Assembly: GCF_014779795.1 (NCBI RefSeq)
Contig: NZ_JACXZS010000016.1
Location: 1-64,000, forward strand
Length of the DNA: 64,000 nucleotides
From: Microbacterium helvum
GTDB taxonomy: Bacteria > Actinomycetota > Actinomycetes > Actinomycetales > Microbacteriaceae
Reading direction: 5' to 3'
The notes below the pieces were generated by a model, which was given only the letters and a program-made list of their open reading frames with translations, was not told the origin of the DNA and made no database searches. Below are positions 23,953-32,298 of the stretch, piece by piece. Position 1 is the stretch's first letter. Every line of letters starts with the position of its first letter. The position numbers and the translations under genes are program-made.

Positions 23953-25503
23953 TCATCCGCCCGCGTACGGCGCGATGACCGGCTCGCGGTCGCGCACCGC
24001 GGCGTACTCGGCGACCTCGACCGTCCGCGCCTGACCGAGCTCGTCGAGCACGGCGCGCACACCGGCCACCCGCGGGTCGGCGGACGCATCGACGAGCGCG
24101 GCCGTCTCGACGTAGGCGTTCAGCCGGTGCGCGGGCAGTGTCGCATCGTCGAGCCCGCTGTCGGGGTCGAACACGCGCTCGGCGACGAAGCTCCCCGGTG
24201 CACCCACCGCTTCACCGTGCCCGCCGCCGGCGAGCGCCACCACGGTGTCGTCGGAGTGGCGCAGCGAGACACTGAGAGTGTCAGGGCCGACGTCCGCGTC
24301 GACCGGCGAGCCGAGCGACACGAGCGTCCGCACGTCGTAGTCGCTCTCCAGCGCGAGGTGGGCGCCGATCATGCCGCCCTGTGAGAACCCCACGACGTGC
24401 AGCGTGTCGCCCGGCTCAACGCCGGCCGCTGCGAGCGCAGCCTCGGTCGCTGCATACGAGTCCGACATCTCGCCGCGGTAGAGCGAGACGTTGGACGCGT
24501 TGTCCCACGGTTCGTCGCCGCCGAAACCCTGGGACTGCATGCCCGCGATGTAGACGACGGCCTGCCGCGAACCGTCCGGCATCGTGTACTTCTCGACCCG
24601 CACTCGCGCCGCCCCGGCGCCCGGAACCCGCGCTGCCGCCGCCGCAAGACTCTGCGGCGCGACCGGCGGCGACGGGTTCGCGGCGGTCGGCGCCGCCAGC
24701 CCGACGGCCGTCGAGCCCGCCGCGCCGGGAGCGACGGCAGGGATGCTGCCACCCGGTGCGGCCGCGGGCACGGGGGTCACCGTGACCGGCCCCGCCCTGC
24801 CCGCGAGCCGCGCATCGGGCGCGAGGCGGCCGGTGCCGCCGAACCCGGTGATCACGGTGCCGGCGAAGGTGAGAGCGCCGAGCGCCGCACCGCCGGCCAC
24901 CGCCCACGGCGGACCGACGAGGTCGCCGCCCTCGACGCCCAGGCGCGTCGCCTGCCGCACGATCTCGTGCTGCCATTCCGTGGCGAACGTGTACTGGGCC
25001 GAGAACGCCTGGGCCGCGGCATCCGGGTACTCCTCGATCACCGCCGCGCGGCGGGCTTCGAGAGACGTCACCAGCGCGTGGTCGCCGGCGGCGTGCGCCG
25101 CGCGCAGGTGCGCGTCGAGTTCGACGACCTCGTACGCCGCGGCTGCCGCGAGCAGTGAGGCGGCGATGCGGTCCGCGCCGGCCTGCACCTCGTGCAGCCG
25201 CGCGTCGAGCGTCGAGGCACTCAGTGCGGCGTCCCACGCATAGCGACGCTCGGCGAGCAGTGTGTTCGCGAGCCCGCCGAGGCGCGCGCGGATCCCGTCG
25301 AGCTCGACCCGCGCCCCGGTGAACCGGCCGGCCGTCGACCGCAGCGTCTCGGTGTCGACCGAGACGGCGCCGCCGCCGGTGATCTGCAGGCCACCGTCGC
25401 TGTCGGGCGCGAGGCCGTTGAGGCCGCCCCAGAGCCCGTCGTCCGGTCGCGCGTGACCGGAGTCGCCGCCGGGAGCCGGTTTCGCCCGCGCGTCGGCGCT
25501 CAC
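23953..25503 (-). CDS. two-part protein: helical ESX-like N-terminus and alpha/beta-hydrolase C-terminus
   Basis: A 516-residue protein. Residues about 30-190 are Ala-rich helices with the look of WXG/LXG substrates (RLGGLANTLLAERRYAWDAALSA, EVQAGADRIAASLLAAAAAYEVVE). A hydrophobic Gly/Ala segment lies near 195-225 and an Ala/Pro linker near 240-285, then a hydrolase fold with nucleophile elbow GFSQGGMIG (Ser374), VSLGSPVDADVG after it and a late His (GGGHGEAVG or LPAHRLNAY). GTG at 25503 overlaps the stop of the WXG100-like gene (GTGA). Inference: a type VII-like secreted or surface lipase/esterase with its own small partner. No ESX ATPase gene is in the window. Confidence 0.65.
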   Translation of the reverse strand: MSADARAKPAPGGDSGHARPDDGLWGGLNGLAPDSDGGLQITGGGAVSVDTETLRSTAGRFTGARVELDGIRARLGGLANTLLAERRYAWDAALSASTLDARLHEVQAGADRIAASLLAAAAAYEVVELDAHLRAAHAAGDHALVTSLEARRAAVIEEYPDAAAQAFSAQYTFATEWQHEIVRQATRLGVEGGDLVGPPWAVAGGAALGALTFAGTVITGFGGTGRLAPDARLAGRAGPVTVTPVPAAAPGGSIPAVAPGAAGSTAVGLAAPTAANPSPPVAPQSLAAAAARVPGAGAARVRVEKYTMPDGSRQAVVYIAGMQSQGFGGDEPWDNASNVSLYRGEMSDSYAATEAALAAAGVEPGDTLHVVGFSQGGMIGAHLALESDYDVRTLVSLGSPVDADVGPDTLSVSLRHSDDTVVALAGGGHGEAVGAPGSFVAERVFDPDSGLDDATLPAHRLNAYVETAALVDASADPRVAGVRAVLDELGQARTVEVAEYAAVRDREPVIAPYAGG

Positions 25504-25805
25504 CGCGCCGCTCCGCCCTGCAGCGAGGCGAACCAGGCCGACTCGGCGAAGGCCGCACGGTCGCGCGCCCTGGCCGCTTCGAGCCGTACCGTCTCGGCGA
25601 GGCACCGCAGCCCCGAGACCTCGCCCGCCCACGCGTCCGCCTGCTCGTGGAAGGCGGTCGCGGCTCTCGCCTGCCACTGCGTCTCGCCCGACAGACGGCG
25701 GGCATGGGCCGCGGCATCCTCGAGTCGTTCGATGAGCCGCGCGACCTCGTACGCGACGATGTCCAGCTGATGGGATGCCGAGGGCCCTGGTGAGAGGTAT
25801 GTCAC
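25500..25805 (-). CDS. WXG100-like small helical protein
   Basis: A 101-residue all-helical protein: helix about 15-40, a turn with QWQARAATAF near residue 44, helix about 50-90. A Trp in the turn and a length near 100 residues resemble ESX/WXG100 proteins, although the exact WxG triplet is absent (WQA here). It directly precedes and overlaps the two-part hydrolase gene, the arrangement seen for T7SS substrate pairs. No signal peptide. Two strong hairpins lie upstream, isolating the unit from the nuclease gene. Confidence 0.6.
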   Translation of the reverse strand: MTYLSPGPSASHQLDIVAYEVARLIERLEDAAAHARRLSGETQWQARAATAFHEQADAWAGEVSGLRCLAETVRLEAARARDRAAFAESAWFASLQGGAAR

Positions 25806-25891
25806 CCGTTCATCGTCGCGGGGCCGGCCACCGCCGTACCGTGCGTCCAGGCGATCTGTGGATGACCCGCGCGAGGTCGCCGGATGTGGAG

Positions 25892-25924
25892 GAGGCGCCG
25901 CACCCCGGGAGGATGCGGCGCCTC
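25892..25924. terminator. 11-bp perfect hairpin
   Basis: GAGGCGCCGCA (25892-25902) pairs with 25914-25924. It lies in the spacer between the WXG100-like gene start and the nuclease end; with the next hairpin it forms a double terminator for the minus-strand nuclease gene. Confidence 0.7.
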
Positions 25925-25936
25925 GCTGACGTGGCG

Positions 25937-25968
25937 TCGGGCCCGGCTGGGATCTCAGCCGGGCCCGA
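25937..25968 (-). terminator. 13-bp perfect hairpin, terminator of the nuclease gene
   Basis: TCGGGCCCGGCTG (25937-25949) pairs perfectly with 25956-25968 around a six-base loop, four bases after the nuclease stop codon. Confidence 0.8.
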
Positions 25969-25971
25969 GGC

Positions 25972-28644
25972 TCACGCGGCTTTCTGGCCCTTCTGGCCCA
26001 CGACGACCGTGACGGTGTCGGTCGCGGTGTTGCCGGCGGCGTCGGTCGCCGTCCACGTGAAGCGATACACAGCGCCGTTGACGGCCTTGACCGTAGCGGT
26101 GCGGTCGCCGGTCTGCGTCCACGAGCCGCCGCCGGTCACCTCGACGCCGGTGAGCTCGACCGTGACGTCCCCGTCGCTCTCGTCGGCGGCATCCACCGCG
26201 AACGTCACCGGCACCGCCTTGTTGTTCGGCGGCATGATGACCGACTGGTCGGCGGTCACCTCGATGGTCGGCGGCGTGACGTCCGGCGGCGTGAGCTTCA
26301 GGCCCACGATCACCGGGTCGTGATCGCTCGAGCGGTACGGGTCGGGCGCGTAGAGGGCGTCCTGCGCCGGCTGCTTGAACGACATGTCGTAGTCGATGAG
26401 GCTCGGCTCGTCGGCGTTGATGTGCCAGGCCGCGGCACCCGTGACGTCCGCCGTGAGCTCGGGCTGCGCGAGGGCGTAGTCGAGGTACCCCGACTGGCCG
26501 TCGAACACGTACGAGTAGGCGTGCTCGCCGCCGAACTGCTTCTCCAGGTCGGTGAAGCCGCCCTTCACGAACTCGCCGATCGAGTCCTCGTGGTCGTACG
26601 AGTTGAGGTCGCCGATCACGATCGCGCGTCCGTCGGGCGCCACGGTCTCGTTCAGCCACGTCGTGAGCGCCTTCGCGGCGGCTGTGCGGGTCGCGCTGCA
26701 GTTGCCCTGGCCGTCCTTGAGGTCGGGGCTCTCGCTGCACGCCGAGCCCTTCGACTTCAGGTGGTTCACCGACACCACGAACTCCTCACCGGACTCGGTC
26801 GACACGAACCGCTGGGTCAGGCCCGGCCGGTTGCGGTTGTCGAGCCAGGCCGGGTCGACGGCGCTCGTCATGAGCTGGAAGCCGCCGACCGGGCTGACCG
26901 TCGCCGGCTTGTAGATGAGTGCCGTGGCGATCGCGTCGCCGCCGATGACGCCGGTGATGACGGGCACGTAGGTGCCGGCGCCCACCCGTGCGTTGAGGGC
27001 GTCGGCAAGCGCCTGGACGGCTGTGCCGTTGTTCTCGATCTCGAGCAGGCCGAACACGTCGGCGTCGATGTCGGCGAGCGCCGAGACGATCTTGTCCTGC
27101 TGACGCTGGAACTCCTCGGCGGTGTCGGCGCCGCGGTAGTAGTCGTCGTCGCCCGAGTTCGTCGGGGTCGGGTCGATCGAGGTGAAGTAGTTCAGCACGT
27201 TGAAGCTCGAGATCCTCAGGTCGCCGCCTACCTCGGGCACCTCGGGCCGCGGGTTGCCGACCGTGAAGTCGGCGCCCTCCGTGGGCTGGATGCCCCACAC
27301 GTCGAAGCGGTAGTCGAGCACGCCGGTGGCGTTCTGCACGAGGTCGCCGCTGCGGAACGAGTGGTCGAGCGTGAAGAGCTCGCCGTCGGGGTGGATGGCC
27401 GGGTCGGGGTTCTGGCTGCCGCGGCCGTCGTCGAGCGTGATGCTGCTCGCGAGGTTGGCGGCTGCCAGCGCGTTCGCCGCGGCGCCCGGCTCGACGACCG
27501 CGGTCGGCGTGTCCTGGCGGCCGTCGGTGAGCGTGATCGTGCCGAAACGCCCGTACTCGAAGGTCTCGCCGATCGTCAGCTGCTGCGGGAGCGTCACGTA
27601 CATGCCCTCGAGCGCTTCGCGCTGTTCGGTGGATGCCGGCAGGGTCAGTGCCTGCGGGGCCGGCAGTGCCTGACCCGTCGCGCACACCTCGACGTCGGCG
27701 GCGACGATCTCGGTCAGGCCGAACTGCTCTTTGGCCGCGCCGTAGACGCTGACGACGTCGCCGGCCGAGACGGCCGCGCCGCCGGGCGCGTAGACGAACA
27801 CGCCGTCGGACGTGGCGGGGTTGCCGTCACCGGCGTCCTGGATGTAGTAGCCGTCGAACCCGCCGGCCTGGAAGTCGCCGACCACCGTGCCTTCGACGAG
27901 CACGTTCTGCCCGGCGACGGGGGTGGTGGTGCCGGAGCCCTGCACCGAACCGATGGTCACGGCCGTGGTGGCGGCGCAGTCGGCGCTGCCGCCGGGGCCG
28001 GGGTCGGTGGGCGGTTCGAGGGCGCAGTCGGCTTCATGGCTGCCAAGACCGGTGAAGGTGTTCGTGGCGAAGCCGACCCATCCGACCGAAGGGTCGAAGA
28101 CATCGGAGCCGTTCGTGTCGCCGACGCAGGTATCGGCAGCACGGCGGAGTGTGTTGTCGGCGGTGGAATTGAGGCCCGTGCCCCATTCACCCGAGGCTGG
28201 TCGGTTGCCGATCTGACCCAGGACGTCGACGATGACGCCGTTCTTGGCCAGGGCGATGGCATCATCGCCGTTGAAGAGACTGGAGGTGGTGGTCTGGTCC
28301 GCGGCCGCCAGGATCACGGGGTCGACATTCGTGCTGGTGGTGCTGCCGGCGGCGAACACGAAGACGTCATCGGCGGCGACAGTGCCGTTGAGCGCGAACG
28401 TGGTGGGGGTGGTGGAGCCGTTGAAGTACATCTGCAGCGAGTACCCGGCCGCACCGAGGTCGACGCTCGCGGTGCTCGGGTTGTAGATCTCGATCGCCTT
28501 GTTGATCGAGGTTCCTTCGACGTACTCGCTGATGAGCAGATCGCCGGATGCCGCGGCCGCGGGCGCGGTGACCGCGACGGCGCCGGCGGCTCCGAGCGTC
28601 AGCGCCGCGAGCGCGGCCACGAGTCTGCGGGGCGAATGGGACAC
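25972..28644 (-). CDS. secreted ExeM/NucH-type endonuclease with lamin-tail domain
   Basis: An 890-residue exoprotein. Signal peptide at about 1-32 (ending APAAAA), lamin-tail-like domain at about 33-150 (LISEYVEGTSINKAIEIYN), OB-like ExeM region at about 235-345, then an endonuclease/exonuclease/phosphatase domain at about 485-815 with SSFNVLNYFTS, FGLLEIENNG (metal-binding Glu), VNHLKSKGS, IGDLNSYDHED and SSDHDPVIVGL (catalytic His). A C-terminal Ig-like domain (about 825-885) follows. GTG at 28644 is preceded by GGAGGTCCT. Likely extracellular DNA degradation for phosphate or biofilm turnover. The C-terminus ends GQKGQKAA, without an LPxTG anchor. Confidence 0.9.
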   Translation of the reverse strand: MSHSPRRLVAALAALTLGAAGAVAVTAPAAAASGDLLISEYVEGTSINKAIEIYNPSTASVDLGAAGYSLQMYFNGSTTPTTFALNGTVAADDVFVFAAGSTTSTNVDPVILAAADQTTTSSLFNGDDAIALAKNGVIVDVLGQIGNRPASGEWGTGLNSTADNTLRRAADTCVGDTNGSDVFDPSVGWVGFATNTFTGLGSHEADCALEPPTDPGPGGSADCAATTAVTIGSVQGSGTTTPVAGQNVLVEGTVVGDFQAGGFDGYYIQDAGDGNPATSDGVFVYAPGGAAVSAGDVVSVYGAAKEQFGLTEIVAADVEVCATGQALPAPQALTLPASTEQREALEGMYVTLPQQLTIGETFEYGRFGTITLTDGRQDTPTAVVEPGAAANALAAANLASSITLDDGRGSQNPDPAIHPDGELFTLDHSFRSGDLVQNATGVLDYRFDVWGIQPTEGADFTVGNPRPEVPEVGGDLRISSFNVLNYFTSIDPTPTNSGDDDYYRGADTAEEFQRQQDKIVSALADIDADVFGLLEIENNGTAVQALADALNARVGAGTYVPVITGVIGGDAIATALIYKPATVSPVGGFQLMTSAVDPAWLDNRNRPGLTQRFVSTESGEEFVVSVNHLKSKGSACSESPDLKDGQGNCSATRTAAAKALTTWLNETVAPDGRAIVIGDLNSYDHEDSIGEFVKGGFTDLEKQFGGEHAYSYVFDGQSGYLDYALAQPELTADVTGAAAWHINADEPSLIDYDMSFKQPAQDALYAPDPYRSSDHDPVIVGLKLTPPDVTPPTIEVTADQSVIMPPNNKAVPVTFAVDAADESDGDVTVELTGVEVTGGGSWTQTGDRTATVKAVNGAVYRFTWTATDAAGNTATDTVTVVVGQKGQKAA

Positions 28645-28802
28645 AGGACCTCCACATGGGATCTGGCGGTCGGTGGACCGCGCGGGGAGTTCACGGGCAA
28701 GCCGGTCGCCTCCCCGCCACGACACAAGCTAGGGCCGAGGCATCCCTCACCGGAAGACCTGAGGGGCACGAACCCTTAACGTTCGGTGTCGTCTCGGCCA
28801 GA

Positions 28803-29318
28803 ATGGAGGCCATGACCGCCGGCGACGTGGCACCCTTCCGCGTCGTGTTCGTGTGCACCGGGAACATCTGCCGGTCGCCGATGGCCGACGTCGTGTTCCG
28901 GGGATTCGCGGATGCCGCCGGCCTCGGTCCGCGCGTCGCATCGACGAGTGCGGGCACGGGTGATTGGCACGTGGGCGAGCGGGCCGACCAGCGGACGATC
29001 GACGCACTTGCGCGCGCCGGCTACGACGGCTCGCATCACCGTGCGCGTCAGTTCACGCACTCCGACTTCGCGCGCAGCGACCTCGTCGTGGCGCTCGACC
29101 GCAGCCACGAGCGCATCCTGCGCGGGTGGGCGCGCAACGAGGCGGACTCCGACAAGATCGCGCTGCTGATGTCGTTCGACGCCTCGGCGCACACCCTCGA
29201 CGTCCCCGACCCGTACTATGCCGGCCCCGGAATGTTCGACGAGGTGCTCGGTATGATCGAAAGCGCGAGCCGGGCGCTCTTCCGGCAACTCGAACCCGCG
29301 ATCCGCCCGGTGCCGTGA
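28803..29318 (+). CDS. low-molecular-weight protein tyrosine phosphatase
   Basis: A 171-residue LMW-PTP. The P-loop is VCTGNICRSP (Cys18, Arg24), the general acid is in VPDPYYAGPG (Asp near 132), and STSAGTGDWHVG follows the first helix as in the family. Two ATGs are possible (28803, 28812); the upstream one is used because the other would place GGAGG only two bases away. It removes phosphate from tyrosine residues of capsule or signalling proteins. It precedes purB by 44 bases and may be co-transcribed with it. Confidence 0.92.
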   Translation: MEAMTAGDVAPFRVVFVCTGNICRSPMADVVFRGFADAAGLGPRVASTSAGTGDWHVGERADQRTIDALARAGYDGSHHRARQFTHSDFARSDLVVALDRSHERILRGWARNEADSDKIALLMSFDASAHTLDVPDPYYAGPGMFDEVLGMIESASRALFRQLEPAIRPVP

Positions 29319-29362
29319 CCCGGGGATCGAACGACGTCTTCGACGACACGACGGGAGCCACC

Positions 29363-30745
29363 GTGACCTCTCTTCCTCCGCAGCCCCTGAGCCCGCTCGA
29401 CGGCCGCTACCGCGCCGCCGTCGGCGAGCTCGGCGAATACCTGTCCGAGGCGGGCCTGAACCGCGCGCGCGTCGAGGTCGAGGTGGAGTGGCTCATCGCC
29501 CTCACCGACCGCTCGCTGTTCGGCACGACGCCGCTGTCGGACGACGACAAGTCGAGGCTGCGCGCCCTGTACCGCGACTTCGGCCAGGCCGAGATCGACT
29601 GGCTTGCCGAGAAGGAGTCAGTCACGCGCCACGACGTGAAGGCCGTCGAGTACCTCGTGCGCGACCGCCTCTCGACGCTGGGGCTCGACGCCGTCGCCGA
29701 GCTCACCCACTTCGCGTGCACGAGCGAAGACATCAACTCGACCTCGTACGCCCTCACCGTGCAGCGCGCGGTGCAGCAGGTGTGGCTGCCGAAGCTCCAC
29801 ACCGTCATCGCTTCGCTGTCGGCGCTCGCGGTGAAGCACCGCGACGCGGCGATGCTGTCGCGCACGCACGGGCAGCCCGCCACCCCGTCGACGATGGGCA
29901 AGGAGCTCGCCGTCTTCGCATGGCGCCTCGGCCGCGTCGCCGACCAGATCGAGAGCGGCGAGTACCTCGCGAAGTTCTCGGGCGCGACCGGCACCTGGTC
30001 GGCGCACCTGTCGGCCGCGCCAGACGTCGACTGGCCTTCCGTGTCCCGCGAGTTCATCGAGGGGCTGGGGCTGGACTTCAACATCCTCACCACCCAGATC
30101 GAGTCGCACGACTGGCAGGTCGAGCTGTACGACCGCGTGCGGCACGCCGGCGGCATCCTGCACAACCTCGCGACCGACATCTGGACCTACATCTCCATCG
30201 GCTACTTCACGCAGATCCCGGTGGCCGGCGCGACAGGCTCGTCGACGATGCCGCACAAGATCAACCCGATCCGGTTCGAGAACGCCGAGGCGAACCTCGA
30301 GATCGCGGGCGGCCTGCTGGCGACACTGTCTTCGACGTTGGTGACGTCACGCCTGCAGCGCGACCTCACGGACTCGACCACGCAGCGCAACATCGGCGTC
30401 GCGTTCGGGCACTCGCTGCTCGCGCTCGACAACCTGCAGCGCGGCCTCGGCGAGATCTCACTGGCCGAGAGCGTGCTGCTGGCCGATCTCGACACGAACT
30501 GGGAGGTGCTCGCCGAGGCCATCCAGACCGTGGTGCGCGCCGAGATCGCCGCCGGGCGGTCTTCGATCTCGGACCCGTACGCGCTGCTGAAGGACCTCAC
30601 GCGCGGCCGCCGCGTCGGGGCGGCCGAGCTCGCCGAGTTCGTGCGCGGCCTCGACATCGGCGACGAGGCCAAGGCGCGCCTGCTGGCCCTCACGCCCGCG
30701 ACCTACGACGGCCTGGCGTCGAAGCTGGTCGACGAGCTGGGCTGA
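29363..30745 (+). CDS. purB: adenylosuccinate lyase
   Basis: A 460-residue fumarase/aspartase-superfamily lyase, catalysing two steps of purine synthesis: SAICAR to AICAR plus fumarate, and adenylosuccinate to AMP plus fumarate. The signature GSSTMPHKINPIRFEN is near residue 292, the THGQPATPSTMGKE block near 170, and TSEDINSTSYAL near 117. It matches the longer E. coli-like PurB type (about 456 residues). Start is GTG at 29363 with GGGAG upstream. It ends in a cluster of hairpins and 22-bp repeats shared with a convergent gene. Confidence 0.97.
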   Translation: MTSLPPQPLSPLDGRYRAAVGELGEYLSEAGLNRARVEVEVEWLIALTDRSLFGTTPLSDDDKSRLRALYRDFGQAEIDWLAEKESVTRHDVKAVEYLVRDRLSTLGLDAVAELTHFACTSEDINSTSYALTVQRAVQQVWLPKLHTVIASLSALAVKHRDAAMLSRTHGQPATPSTMGKELAVFAWRLGRVADQIESGEYLAKFSGATGTWSAHLSAAPDVDWPSVSREFIEGLGLDFNILTTQIESHDWQVELYDRVRHAGGILHNLATDIWTYISIGYFTQIPVAGATGSSTMPHKINPIRFENAEANLEIAGGLLATLSSTLVTSRLQRDLTDSTTQRNIGVAFGHSLLALDNLQRGLGEISLAESVLLADLDTNWEVLAEAIQTVVRAEIAAGRSSISDPYALLKDLTRGRRVGAAELAEFVRGLDIGDEAKARLLALTPATYDGLASKLVDELG

Positions 30746-30771
30746 TCCCCCGCGGACGGGGCTGCCCCGAC

Positions 30772-30891
30772 ACAACCTCGGATCCGCACGTGCACAACCT
30801 CGGATCCGCACCTGCGGAGCCGCGACCCGACACGCCGGGTGGCAGCATCCCGAACCGGCGTGTCACCCGCCGGATCCGCACCTGCGGATCC
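30772..30891. repeat. 22-bp tandem repeat plus two hairpins between convergent genes
   Basis: Units ACAACCTCGGATCCGCAC(G/C)TGC at 30772 and 30794 are 22 bases long and differ at one base. Then come a 10-bp hairpin (30829-30838 with 30855-30864) and a 9-bp hairpin (30872-30880 with 30883-30891, GGATCCGCA-CC-TGCGGATCC). The hairpins probably terminate purB and the opposing gene. Confidence 0.85.
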
Positions 30892-30905
30892 GATTCTGTG
30901 CGGCG

Positions 30906-31286
30906 TCAGGACTTCGGATCGGTGGATGCCTCGATGCCGGGCTCCCCGTCGGAACCAGACCCGCCGGCCCCGGGCTTCGCGTCGCCGGCTTCGGGCTTCG
31001 CCTCCTCGTCCGGCAGCAGCACGGGCTTGTCGATCTGCTTGGTGACCTGCGCCGGGTCGACGGCGAGCAGCAGCAGCGACACGATCAGCAGCACGGCGAT
31101 GAAGCTCACGCCCGCGATGATCAGGGCGACGACGACGGCGCGCGAGGCTTCGTCGGCGGTGCGCTGCTGGAAGAAGCCCATCGAGACGAGGGTGACGATG
31201 CCGGCGAACAGGGCGGCGCCGAACGCCATCCCGAGCAGCTGCAGGGGCTTGAGCAGGTCGCGGCGGGTAGGGCTTTCGTGGCTCAC
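30906..31286 (-). CDS. small two-helix membrane protein, unknown
   Basis: A 126-residue protein with two membrane helices (about 16-36 and 52-75) and a hydrophilic, Gly/Pro/Glu-rich C-terminal tail of about 45 residues. No family recognised. GTG at 31286 overlaps the stop of the gene before it (GTGA), so both are made together. Its charged tail probably faces the cytoplasm. Confidence 0.7.
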   Translation of the reverse strand: MSHESPTRRDLLKPLQLLGMAFGAALFAGIVTLVSMGFFQQRTADEASRAVVVALIIAGVSFIAVLLIVSLLLLAVDPAQVTKQIDKPVLLPDEEAKPEAGDAKPGAGGSGSDGEPGIEASTDPKS

Positions 31287-32008
31287 GCGGAGTCCTTCCG
31301 ATCAGCCGGCTCGACGGAGGCGGGTTCTTCCGTCGTGACGGCGTCCGCGTCGGACGACGTCGGTCGCGGCGAGAAGCCGGCGATGCCGAGGTAGACGGCG
31401 ACGATCGCGGCGTAGCCGCCGAACAGTCCGACGCCGATGGTGATGCCGGTGAGGGTGCCGGTGACGCCGGCCTCGTCGAGCCGGTAGGTCAGTGCGTAGG
31501 CGGGCTGGACGCAGAGCAGCGCGATGCCCAGCACGATCGACACCGCGCCGACGACGATCGCGTCGCGGCTCTCGGAGCGGGGGCTCGCGGGCACGGCCGG
31601 GCGTGCGTCCGCGACTCCGGGGACGATCTCACGGCGCTCGGGGCTGGCCTTCAGTCCGCGCCAGCCGGCGACGAGCTCGATGGTGCCGCTCAGCAGAGCC
31701 CACGCGATCACGGTGACGAAGAAGCCGGTCACGGTGCGCAGCGGGAACAGCCCGGTCGCCATGCCCGCGACGAGGGTGACGACTCCGAGCGCGATCGAGG
31801 ACCACCGGCGCCCCGCGGGGTACACGAGCCAGGCCGCGAGCAGGTGCACGAACGCCGTCGCGATCGCGAAGCCGCTGAAGACGGCGCTGCCGACAGCCGC
31901 GGAATGATCGGACGAGAACGTGATCATGAGCGCGGCGATCGCCGCGAAGGCGGCGCGTGCGAGCTGCACGTGGCGCACGTCGAACGTGCGGGATTCGGCT
32001 GTGGTCAC
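31283..32008 (-). CDS. polytopic membrane protein, possibly DUF308/HdeD-like
   Basis: A 241-residue protein with six or seven membrane helices arranged as two groups around a hydrophilic middle (about 118-146, RREIVPGVADARPAVP). Paired GxxxxxxGIxLL segments resemble DUF308/HdeD proteins, but no exclusive motif is visible, so this is tentative. It overlaps the two-helix gene downstream. The 5' flank carries 20-bp repeats, not an obvious promoter. Confidence 0.6.
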   Translation of the reverse strand: MTTAESRTFDVRHVQLARAAFAAIAALMITFSSDHSAAVGSAVFSGFAIATAFVHLLAAWLVYPAGRRWSSIALGVVTLVAGMATGLFPLRTVTGFFVTVIAWALLSGTIELVAGWRGLKASPERREIVPGVADARPAVPASPRSESRDAIVVGAVSIVLGIALLCVQPAYALTYRLDEAGVTGTLTGITIGVGLFGGYAAIVAVYLGIAGFSPRPTSSDADAVTTEEPASVEPADRKDSA

Positions 32009-32138
32009 GGTGATCCTGCGGCGGAGGGTTCCCAGATCAGGGAAACGGATGCCTCCAGTCTACGTGCGCGGAGCCTCGGGGTTCCCCGAGCGCCGGCCGC
32101 CGGCATCCACCCATTCCTCCCCGACCATGCCCACCCCG

Positions 32139-32198
32139 CGCCCACCGCGCCCGTTCCACGCCCACCGTGTCCGTTTCGCCCCCACCGGGCCCGTTCCT
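32139..32198. repeat. 20-bp tandem repeat A, three copies
   Basis: Units at 32139, 32159 and 32179 share CCCACCGxGxCCGTT(C/T)C. They lie upstream of the membrane-protein gene starting at 32008 and face array B just to the right. Confidence 0.85.
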
Positions 32199-32203
32199 CA
32201 ATC

Positions 32204-32298
32204 GGGCATGGTCGCGGGCGACAGGGCATGGTCGCGGGCGACAGGGCATGGTCGCGGGCGACGGGGCATGGTCGCGGGCGACGAGGCGCGGTCGACGG
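32204..32298. repeat. 20-bp tandem repeat B, four copies plus a decayed fifth
   Basis: GGGCATGGTCGCGGGCGAC(A/G) repeats at 32204, 32224, 32244 and 32264. A decayed fifth unit runs into the decarboxylase stop codon at 32299-32301. GACCATGCCC just left of array A is the inverted form of the unit start. Confidence 0.93.

Noticed and set aside
26320..28779. 819-residue plus-strand open frame
   Set aside because: It lies opposite the ExeM/NucH nuclease, which has clear domains, a signal peptide and a good start; the opposite frame is Arg/Val/Asp-rich antisense.
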